A DNA stretch of 64,000 bases from Bosea sp. BIWAKO-01 (GTDB lineage Bacteria > Pseudomonadota > Alphaproteobacteria > Rhizobiales > Beijerinckiaceae), in NCBI RefSeq assembly GCF_001748145.1, contig NZ_BCQA01000001.1, positions 1,302,001 to 1,366,000 of the forward strand. Direction: 5' to 3'. Within the stretch, counting starts at the first letter, position 1. Each line of letters begins with the position of its first letter. Both the position numbers and the translations under genes were made by a program. The notes under the pieces were generated by a model. It worked only from the letters and a program-made list of their open reading frames with translations, was not told where the DNA came from and did no database searches. This document shows positions 57,285-64,000 of this stretch, one piece after another.

Positions 57285-58431
57285 GTGTCGCCAGCAGATG
57301 CCGCATCCGTGCGGTTGCCTTCTCGGGATCGATCAGGACGCCGGCCTGATCGGCCAGTCTGAAGACACGCGAGAGATGCAGGATGGAGCGCGTGCTCTCC
57401 TGCCCGCCCAGCATTGTGAAATGGTCCTGATGACCGTTGAGCCAGGCGATGAAGACCACACCCGTCTTGTAGAAACGTGTCGGGGCCGTGAAGATTTCGC
57501 GGCTGAGCGGAACGGTCGCCGCCAATGTTCTGCGAAAGCACTCCTGCTCACCGCGCGCAAGATCCCCCAGCGCAGCATTCACAGCCGGCGCAATCGGATT
57601 GAAGATGCCAAGCAACGCATCGGAGTGCCCCTGCTCGTCTCCCTCGATCAGCTCGGCGTAGTTGAAGTCGTCCCCGGTGAACATGCGCACCCCGGCCGGC
57701 AGGCGGCGGCGCATCAGGATCTCCTTGTCCTTGTCGAGCAGGGAGATCTTGATGCCGGCAACCTTGTCGGCATGGGCAGCGATGATGTCGAGCACTGTAA
57801 CCATGGTGGTCTCGAATTCGGCCCCACCCCAATATCCTGCGAGGGCGGGATCGAACATGTCGCCCAGCCAGTGTAGGACGACCGGCTCGCGCACCTGCGA
57901 CAGGATGCGCCCATAGACGCGGGCATAATCGGCCGGTTCGCGTGCCGCGGCGGCCAGCGCGCGCGACGCCATCAGGATGATGCGCCCACCGAGCGCTTCG
58001 ACGGCCTCGCACTGGGTCTCATAGGCCCGCAGCACGTCATCGACCGTGACGCCCGGACCCGGCTCAAGATGGTCGGTTCCGACGCCCGAAGCGATCAGCG
58101 CCCCCGGAAAATCCCGGCTCGCTTCGACGCTGCGGCGGATGAGCTCCAGCGCTGAGGGCCAGCCAAGTCCCATGCCGCGCTGCGCGGTATCCATCGCTTC
58201 GGCGACACCAAGACCCAGCGACCAGAGGTGCCGACGGAAGGCGATGGTGCGCTCCCAGTCGATCGCTGCGTCGAGCCAGGGATCGTGCTCAGCCAATGCA
58301 TCCACCACGACATGGGGCGCAGCATAGGCCACGCGTGCGAACGGGCCCTCGTGCCGCTCGAAGGCGCGCGCCGGCGACAGGGTGAAGGTTTCGCTGCGCC
58401 CAGGCGCGACGGGTAGGACAAGGTTCGGCAT
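57271..58431 (-). CDS. DUF993 family protein (dihydrodipicolinate synthase-like barrel)
   Basis: 386 residues. The sequence fits DUF993, distant relatives of the dihydrodipicolinate synthase/N-acetylneuraminate lyase barrels: VDALAEHDPWLDAAIDW, PSALELIRRSVEA, a likely Schiff-base lysine in KVAGIKISLLD and GDDFNYAELI. An aldolase or lyase role on a sugar- or ketoacid-like substrate is plausible. The ATG at 58431 has GAGG upstream, 17 bases after the SDR stop. Confidence 0.83.
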   Translation of the reverse strand: MPNLVLPVAPGRSETFTLSPARAFERHEGPFARVAYAAPHVVVDALAEHDPWLDAAIDWERTIAFRRHLWSLGLGVAEAMDTAQRGMGLGWPSALELIRRSVEASRDFPGALIASGVGTDHLEPGPGVTVDDVLRAYETQCEAVEALGGRIILMASRALAAAAREPADYARVYGRILSQVREPVVLHWLGDMFDPALAGYWGGAEFETTMVTVLDIIAAHADKVAGIKISLLDKDKEILMRRRLPAGVRMFTGDDFNYAELIEGDEQGHSDALLGIFNPIAPAVNAALGDLARGEQECFRRTLAATVPLSREIFTAPTRFYKTGVVFIAWLNGHQDHFTMLGGQESTRSILHLSRVFRLADQAGVLIDPEKATARMRHLLATHGVA

Positions 58432-58448
58432 TGAAGACCTCGGCGCTG

Positions 58449-59204
58449 TCACAAGCGGTGGAGATGGAGCCCGCCATCGACATGGAAGGCGTCGCCCGTG
58501 CTGAAGGGGAGTGCGCCGGTCGCAAGGGAGGTGACGGTACGAGCCACATCCTCGCCCTCGCCCCAGCGGGCAACCGGGGTCAGGCCGTCGGCGATCATCG
58601 CGTCATAGCGAGCAGAGACGGGCGCTGTCATCGGCGTGCGGATCACGCCGGGTCGAATCTCGTGGCACATGATGCCATGTTCGGCGAGCCGCAAGGCAAA
58701 GAGCTTGACCATCATCGAGGCGCCCGCCTTGGAGATGCAATATGCACCGCGCTCGGGTGACGCCAGAACCGCGCTCGCAGAGGTAACGGTGATGATGCTG
58801 CGCGCGGTCTCCGGCAGCTCAGCCTCGCCGGCCATGCGCCGGGCGATCGCCTGCGTCAGCAGGAACGTGCCGCGCAGGTTGATCCCCATCACATGATCGA
58901 ACTCGTCAGCGCCGCCTTCGAGAAGGTCTCCGCGCTGGCGCATCGGCACGCCGGCATTGTTGACATGGCAATGCAGCGGGCCAAGCGCGCCGGCCATGCT
59001 GTCGCCGATCCGCGCAGCGTCTGCTCCGATATCACCGGCGACCAGCGCATGGCGACGACCGCACGCGACGACAGCCGCCGCGGTCTCGGCCAATGCCTCT
59101 TCGCTGAGATCGTTCAGGACGAGATCGAAGCCGGCCCTGGCCAGCGCGATGGCGATGGCCTGACCGATGCCGCGGCCTGCTCCCGTGACGCTGGCGACCG
59201 CCAT
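58449..59204 (-). CDS. SDR family oxidoreductase
   Basis: 251 residues, classical short-chain dehydrogenase. Cofactor motif TGAGRGIGQA (7-16), NNAG (82-85), catalytic Ser142, Tyr155 and Lys159 (AYCISKAG). Resembles 3-ketoacyl-ACP reductases, which is often the automatic name. In this operon it probably oxidises or reduces a hydroxyl of the pathway intermediate. Three bases after the enoyl-CoA hydratase gene. Confidence 0.92.
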   Translation of the reverse strand: MAVASVTGAGRGIGQAIAIALARAGFDLVLNDLSEEALAETAAAVVACGRRHALVAGDIGADAARIGDSMAGALGPLHCHVNNAGVPMRQRGDLLEGGADEFDHVMGINLRGTFLLTQAIARRMAGEAELPETARSIITVTSASAVLASPERGAYCISKAGASMMVKLFALRLAEHGIMCHEIRPGVIRTPMTAPVSARYDAMIADGLTPVARWGEGEDVARTVTSLATGALPFSTGDAFHVDGGLHLHRL

Positions 59205-59207
59205 GTC

Positions 59208-59981
59208 TCAGAGCCCCTGCCAGTTCGGAGCCCGCTTCTCACGGAATGATGCCAGCCCCTCGCGCGCATCCTGCGTCGCCGACGCGATCGCTCCGCCCAG
59301 CGCCTCGAGCGCGCGTGACGGCGCATCGTTCTCATGCACCGAGAGCGCGAGCTTCGCAGCCGCGACCGCGACTGGTGCGCGTCCCGCGATCAGCTCCGCC
59401 AGGCGCGACGCCTCGGCGCGTGCCCCTTCGCCTTCGAAGACACCGTTGACGAGACCCCAGCTTTCCGCCCGCGCCGCATCGATCCGCTCACCGGAGAAGA
59501 TCATCTGCTTGGCGCGAGGCAGCCCGACTGCGCGCGGCAAGCGCCCGGTTCCGCCCCAGCCCGGCAGTGTCCCTATCGAAACCTCAGGCATCGCGAACAT
59601 CGCCTGATGCGACGCAATCCTGATATCGCAGCACAGCGCGAGTTCGAGGCCGCCACCAAAGCAGGCGCCCTCGACGACCGCGAGCGTCGGAACGCGCAAC
59701 GCAGCGAGACGGCCAAACGCGGAATGACCGGGCACGATCCAGCGCTGCCACATCTCGATCGCCGTCAGGCCCGACCAGGCGTTGATATCGGCCCCCGCGC
59801 AGAAGGCCTTGCCCTCCGCCAGCAGCACGGCACAGCGAATAGCCGGGTCGGCCTCGATGGCGTCGCAGGCACGGATCAGTCCGTCGAGCATCGCCGGCGT
59901 CAAGGCATTGAGCTTGGCCGCGCGCCGCAATGTGATGCTGGCGACAGGTCCGTGGATGTCGAATGAAAGCTCTTCGCTCAT
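59208..59981 (-). CDS. Enoyl-CoA hydratase/isomerase family protein
   Basis: 257 residues, crotonase fold. Oxyanion-hole segment FCAGADINAW and GACFGGGLELAL; the two catalytic glutamates are in place, Glu113 and Glu133, spaced as in rat hydratase. Expected to hydrate or isomerise an enoyl-CoA. Overlaps the CoA-transferase stop by four bases. Confidence 0.93.
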   Translation of the reverse strand: MSEELSFDIHGPVASITLRRAAKLNALTPAMLDGLIRACDAIEADPAIRCAVLLAEGKAFCAGADINAWSGLTAIEMWQRWIVPGHSAFGRLAALRVPTLAVVEGACFGGGLELALCCDIRIASHQAMFAMPEVSIGTLPGWGGTGRLPRAVGLPRAKQMIFSGERIDAARAESWGLVNGVFEGEGARAEASRLAELIAGRAPVAVAAAKLALSVHENDAPSRALEALGGAIASATQDAREGLASFREKRAPNWQGL

Positions 59982-61570
59982 GGCCTGGCTCCAAGGACGA
60001 GGCCCATCGGGGCCGGATCGAACAGGCGAGGATCCATCGGCCTGAGATCGGCGGCGACCTTCAGCGGAATGTCAGCCTGCTCCAGAACGTCGCGCTTCAG
60101 GTCGATGCCGTTGGCGATCTCGATCACCTCCGGCCCCTCATCGGTGAGGCGCAACACGCAGCGCTCGGTGACATAGAGCACGTCCGTGCCGACGCTTCGG
60201 CTGCGGCGGCCGCTGAAGGTGACATGCTCGGCCTCCGGCACGAACTTTCTGAGCTTGCCCTCGCGCTTGATGGTCAAACCGCCATCGGCAATCGCAACGT
60301 CGAGCCCACCCGTGGTGAAGGTCCCGCTGAAGACAACGCGCTTGGCGTGAGCCGTGATGTCGACGAACCCACCGGCGCCAGCCGTGAGATAGGGCCTCGA
60401 CCCCAGCCGCGAGACATTGACGTCGCCCGCGGCGGAAACCTGGAGGAAGGAGAGCAGCGCGCAATCGAAGCCACCCCCCTGGAAATAGGTGAACTGCTGG
60501 GGCGAAGGCAGGATCGCGTCGGCATTGGCCGCGCATCCGAAAGCGAAGCCTGTCAAAGGCATGCCGCCGACCGCACCCTGCTCAATCGCCCAGGTGACGC
60601 TGTCGGCCTGCCCTTCGGCGAGCAGCACGCGTGGAACCACGGCCGAGACGCCGAAGCCGAGATTCACTGCCCAGCCCGAGCGCAGCACCATCGCCGCGCG
60701 CCGGGCGATCACGGTCTCGATGCCGAACTCCGGCAGTTCGAAGGCCGAAGCCGGCACGCGGACCTCGCCGCTGATCGCGGGATCATAGTCGATTCCGGTG
60801 GTCTGGCGCTGGTCGGGGTCGACGACGACGTGGTCGACAAGATGTCCCGGCACCACAACCTGGCGCGTCGGCAGCGAACCGGTTGCGACGATACGCTTCA
60901 CCTGGGCGATGACGATGCCGCCATGGTTGCGGACAGCCATGGCCTGGTCGAGCGCGCCGAGCGGTGCGCCCTCATGTTCCATGCTGATATTGCCGCGTTC
61001 ATCGGCGGTCGTGCCGCGGATGATCGCGACCTTCGGTACGATGTTGGGGAAGTGCAGCCACTCCTCGCCCCCGAACGCGACGACGTTCACCACCGGCGCG
61101 CGGGCGCGTGCCGCGTCGTTCATCGCGCAGCCATGGCGGCGCGGGTCGACGAAGGTGTCGAGCCCGACCTTGGTGAGAACACCGGCTCGTCGTGCCGCGA
61201 CATCGCGGTGCATGTCGAAGAGAATTCCGGATGGAACGTTCCAGGCGGCAACCTCATTGCTGCCGATCATCGACCAGATCCGCGGGGACGGAAGCGAGGA
61301 CGGGCCGGACGGATAGGAGCCGGCCAGGATCGCACTGAGCAGGCCGGGCTGTGCGAGATGGTCGATGCCGTCGATGCCGTACATGTCGCCGGCGGCGATC
61401 GGGTGCAGCGTCGTCAGATTGCGCGGATGGCCCTCCGCCTTGAAGCGTTCGCCGATCGCCTTGAGCACGGCGTCGGGGCAGTTCAACCCCGACGAGGATG
61501 AGACGCTGACGACGGCGTCGTCGGGGATCAGACGGGCCGCGGCCTGCGCGGTGATGACAGATTTAGACAT
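59978..61570 (-). CDS. Acyl-CoA:carboxylate CoA-transferase (YdiF-type fusion)
   Basis: 530 residues, a fused alpha and beta type family I CoA-transferase. The catalytic glutamate is Glu330 (AIEQGAVGGMP), close to E. coli YdiF Glu333. It moves CoA from acetyl-CoA or another acyl-CoA onto a carboxylic acid, activating the substrate for the following hydratase. Its start overlaps the LacI regulator stop by eight bases. Confidence 0.93.
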   Translation of the reverse strand: MSKSVITAQAAARLIPDDAVVSVSSSSGLNCPDAVLKAIGERFKAEGHPRNLTTLHPIAAGDMYGIDGIDHLAQPGLLSAILAGSYPSGPSSLPSPRIWSMIGSNEVAAWNVPSGILFDMHRDVAARRAGVLTKVGLDTFVDPRRHGCAMNDAARARAPVVNVVAFGGEEWLHFPNIVPKVAIIRGTTADERGNISMEHEGAPLGALDQAMAVRNHGGIVIAQVKRIVATGSLPTRQVVVPGHLVDHVVVDPDQRQTTGIDYDPAISGEVRVPASAFELPEFGIETVIARRAAMVLRSGWAVNLGFGVSAVVPRVLLAEGQADSVTWAIEQGAVGGMPLTGFAFGCAANADAILPSPQQFTYFQGGGFDCALLSFLQVSAAGDVNVSRLGSRPYLTAGAGGFVDITAHAKRVVFSGTFTTGGLDVAIADGGLTIKREGKLRKFVPEAEHVTFSGRRSRSVGTDVLYVTERCVLRLTDEGPEVIEIANGIDLKRDVLEQADIPLKVAADLRPMDPRLFDPAPMGLVLGARP

Positions 61571-62585
61571 GGCGATGTCCAGGGAGGGAGGGGGCGCCCG
61601 TCGTGTTCCGGACGATGAGGTGAGCGGGTTGAAGGCAGGTCTTCGGCGGCGCGTTCGGATCGTCGAGGCGCTCGAGCACGAGTTCGGCCGCCTTGCGTCC
61701 GAGGTTGCGGGGCTCGATCGCGACCGTGGTCAGGGCGGGCGTCCGCAAGGCCGCCTCCATGATGTCGTCGAAGCCGGTGATCGAGAGCTCACGGCCTGGT
61801 GTCATGCCGCGCTGCGCCAGCGCCAGCGTCGCACCGATCGCCACGAGATCGTTGAAGCAGACGAGCGCTGTCGGCTGCGGACCAAACGCCAGAACGATCT
61901 CCGCAGCAGCCACGCCGCCTGCGAGCGTCGGGGGACAGGCGATGGAGATCGGCGGCGGCAACCCCGCCTCGTCGGTCGCCTGCCTCAGGCCGGCGAAACG
62001 TTCGCGCTGGACCGAGGTTTCGTCATTATGCCCGGCAAAGGCTATGTGCCTGTGACCGAGACCCAGCAGATGGCGACCAATGGCCTGCGTCCCTGCCGCG
62101 TTCTGAGCGCCGGAATAATCCGAGACCAATCCCTCGACATGGCGCAACGCCTGGACCAGCGGCAGGTCGGACGGAATCTGGGCTCTCAGTTCCGACGCAT
62201 CGCTGCCGGTCGACGGACAGAGGATCAGCCCGTCGAGCCGATGTTCGCGCATCCGGGTCAGGATTCGTGACTGCCGTGCGCAATCCTCGCGCGTGTCGGC
62301 GATCAGGACGAGCGCGCCCTCGGCCTCCAGGCTCTCGGACACGCCGGCGGCGAGCTCCGAATAGAAGGGGTTGGCAAGATCGAAGACGATCAACCCGATC
62401 GTGCCCGAACGAGCACCCCGCATCGCGGCAGCGGCACGATCATAGATGTAGCCCAGCTGGGACGCGGCACGCTGAACCCGCTCGCGCGCCTCGGCCGAAA
62501 CCGGGGCGCCGCGTAGCGCGAGCGAAGCGGTCGACTTCGACACGCCCGCCTGTTCCGCGACTTCGATCAGCGTGGGCCGGGACAT
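61563..62585 (-). CDS. LacI family transcriptional regulator
   Basis: 340 residues. N-terminal helix-turn-helix TLIEVAEQAGVSKSTASLAL and the hinge helix AAAAMRGARSGTIG, then a periplasmic-binding-protein-like ligand domain. It lies inside the operon rather than beside it, between the transporter and the catabolic genes, and is probably its repressor. No operator could be picked out, since the operon promoter lies beyond the right edge. Confidence 0.93.
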   Translation of the reverse strand: MSRPTLIEVAEQAGVSKSTASLALRGAPVSAEARERVQRAASQLGYIYDRAAAAMRGARSGTIGLIVFDLANPFYSELAAGVSESLEAEGALVLIADTREDCARQSRILTRMREHRLDGLILCPSTGSDASELRAQIPSDLPLVQALRHVEGLVSDYSGAQNAAGTQAIGRHLLGLGHRHIAFAGHNDETSVQRERFAGLRQATDEAGLPPPISIACPPTLAGGVAAAEIVLAFGPQPTALVCFNDLVAIGATLALAQRGMTPGRELSITGFDDIMEAALRTPALTTVAIEPRNLGRKAAELVLERLDDPNAPPKTCLQPAHLIVRNTTGAPSLPGHRHV

Positions 62586-62587
62586 CG

Positions 62588-63316
62588 CTAGAGAACGGCT
62601 CCGAGGAATTGCTGCAGTTCCGGAGTCTTCGGCGCACCGAAGAACTCCTCTGGTGGCCCCTGCTCGTGAATGCGTCCCTGGTGAAAATAGACCACCCGGC
62701 TCGCGGCTTTCCTCGCGAAGGCCATTTCGTGCGTGACAAGCAGCATGGTCATGCCGGACCGCGACAGGCCCTCCATGACCTTGAGCACCTCGCCCGTCAA
62801 TTCCGGATCGAGCGCCGATGTGACCTCGTCGAAGAGCATCACCTTGGGACGCATGGCCAGGCTGCGCGCGATCGCGACACGCTGCTGCTGCCCGCCTGAG
62901 AGCTGCTCCGGGAATGCGTCGTATTTTTCGGCCAGCCCGACCTCGGCGAGAACAGAACGGGCAATATCCGAAGCCTCGGCCTTGCCGATCTTCTTCACCA
63001 GCCTGGGCGCCAGCTCGATGTTCTTGCCGACCGTCAGGTGCGGAAAGAGATTGTAGGACTGGAACACCATGCCGACATCCTGGCGCAGCGCACGCAGGGC
63101 CTCCTCACCCGGAGCAAGCGCGTGACCGGCAACGATGATCTGCCCGGAATCAGGTGTCTCCAAGCCGTTCAGGCAGCGCAGGAAGGTGCTCTTGCCCGAG
63201 CCGCTGCGGCCGATCACCGCGATTAGCTCCCCTTCGGAAACGCTCAGCGAGACACCGTCGAGGACGGTGAGCGATCCGAACGACTTGCGAACGTCCTCAG
63301 CTACGACGACCGGCAT
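62588..63316 (-). CDS. Polar amino acid ABC transporter ATP-binding protein
   Basis: 242 residues, GlnQ-type. Walker A GRSGSGKST, signature LSGGQQQRVAIARSL, Walker B VMLFDEVTSALDPEL, followed by the H-loop VTHEM. Energises uptake with the permease, whose stop it overlaps by 20 bases. Family members carry amino acids and also opines or other small zwitterions. Confidence 0.95.
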   Translation of the reverse strand: MPVVVAEDVRKSFGSLTVLDGVSLSVSEGELIAVIGRSGSGKSTFLRCLNGLETPDSGQIIVAGHALAPGEEALRALRQDVGMVFQSYNLFPHLTVGKNIELAPRLVKKIGKAEASDIARSVLAEVGLAEKYDAFPEQLSGGQQQRVAIARSLAMRPKVMLFDEVTSALDPELTGEVLKVMEGLSRSGMTMLLVTHEMAFARKAASRVVYFHQGRIHEQGPPEEFFGAPKTPELQQFLGAVL

Positions 63317-63953
63317 GGAGCCTCCTCTCGAGCCGCTGGCTCATCACGCTCAGCGGCCAGCACATGGCAAAGTAAAGAAGTGCGACAGAGCCGAAGACCC
63401 AGAAGGGCTGGAATGTCACGTTGTTCATGAGAGTGCCGGCCCGTGTCAGCTCGACAAAGCCGATGATCGACGCCACCGAGGTGTTCTTGACGATCTGCAC
63501 CATGAAGCCGACCGTCGGCGGCACCGCCAGCCTGACGGCCTGCGGCAGCACGACATAGATCATGCGCTGCGCCGGTTTCAGTGCGAGCGAGGACGCCGCC
63601 TCCCATTGCTGGCGCGGCACGGCCTCGATGCAGCCTCGCCAGATGTCGCCCAGGAAGGCGCTGGCATAGACCGTCATCCCGAGCGCCGCCGCGACCAGGG
63701 GCGGAAAGCGCAAGCCGAGGAACGGCAGGCCGTAGAAGACGAGGAAGAGCACGATCAGTACCGGCGTGCCCTGCACCACGCTGATCCAGCTCGCGGCGAT
63801 GTTCCTAAGCATGGCGTTGCGCGACACCCGCATCAGCGCGACGACCATGCCGATCGCGCCGCCGCCAATGAAGGCCAGCAGCGAGAGCAGAACGGTCCAA
63901 CGCGCCGCCTCGACAAGAAAGGTGAATTCGGCAGGACCGAAGGAACGGATCAT
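63297..63953 (-). CDS. Polar amino acid ABC transporter permease
   Basis: 218 residues with about five hydrophobic segments and the BPD-type EAA loop ASSLALKPAQRMIYVVLPQA. HisM/GlnP-type permease. Overlaps the ATPase gene by 20 bases and starts at the stop of the next upstream gene (ATGA overlap at 63950-63953). No solute-binding protein gene lies in the window; it would be expected to the right. Confidence 0.93.
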   Translation of the reverse strand: MIRSFGPAEFTFLVEAARWTVLLSLLAFIGGGAIGMVVALMRVSRNAMLRNIAASWISVVQGTPVLIVLFLVFYGLPFLGLRFPPLVAAALGMTVYASAFLGDIWRGCIEAVPRQQWEAASSLALKPAQRMIYVVLPQAVRLAVPPTVGFMVQIVKNTSVASIIGFVELTRAGTLMNNVTFQPFWVFGSVALLYFAMCWPLSVMSQRLERRLHAGRRS

Positions 63954-64000
63954 CGGCGCACCGCCACCGCGCGACGGCGCGGGAACAGGAAGCGGCCGGC
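63950..64000 (-). CDS. C-terminus of an upstream gene, probably a second permease (partial)
   Basis: The last 16 codons and a TGA stop, ending in a basic tail (FPRRRAVAVRR), in a four-base ATGA overlap with the permease gene. A partner permease is the likely identity by operon context; the sequence is too short to prove it. Confidence 0.45.
   Translation of the reverse strand, partial: AGRFLFPRRRAVAVRR

Overview
The window is GC-rich chromosomal DNA that reads as an alphaproteobacterium of the Hyphomicrobiales (Rhizobiales). The evidence is an Irr regulator with a haem regulatory motif next to a fabA-fabB-fabI cluster, an alphaproteobacterial-type ribosomal protein S1, a complex I NDUFA9-type protein and a rhizobial-looking che operon. 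A Bosea-like genus would fit, but that is inference. There is no integrase, insertion sequence, CRISPR array or phage gene. One tRNA (Leu, CAG) is present.

Region by region: 0-8.9 kb holds a truncated SppA gene, a compact Hsp70/YegD-like gene, rpsA with a strong terminator, a GNAT acetyltransferase, a GFA-fold protein, the LemA plus M48 peptidase pair, a HCCA-isomerase/DsbA-fold protein and argG. From 9 to 23.3 kb come a Rieske oxygenase, a DUF2188 gene, the unsaturated fatty acid operon (fabA-fabB-DUF3303-fabI), a LysE exporter, irr, envelope proteins, a D-2-hydroxyacid dehydrogenase, a divergent HxlR/quinone oxidoreductase pair, the NDUFA9-like gene, tRNA-Leu, an outer-membrane-type protein and an exported Ntn-hydrolase. 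From 23.4 to 33.2 kb (minus strand) runs a complete chemosensory operon: STAS, cheY, cheA, cheW, mcp, cheW, cheR, cheB and a membrane-free receptor-like protein.

The standout region is 33.6-55.8 kb. An AraC regulator and a NarX-like two-component system with a histidine-rich sensor loop precede a type I secretion adaptor and ATPase. These are divergent from a single 4220-codon gene. Its product has two complete animal-type haem peroxidase modules in tandem, each followed by calcium-binding RTX repeats and Ig/cadherin-like domains, and ends in an RTX array with a type I export signal. The closest known relatives are the MopA Mn(II)-oxidising haem peroxidases. A methyltransferase with a regulatory domain lies convergently downstream.

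From 56.1 to 64 kb, nine minus-strand genes with overlaps or gaps of at most 17 bases form one operon: polar amino acid ABC transporter parts, a LacI regulator, a CoA-transferase, an enoyl-CoA hydratase, an SDR, a DUF993 aldolase-like protein and an AGE-family epimerase. It looks like an uptake and degradation pathway whose substrate cannot be read from the sequence.
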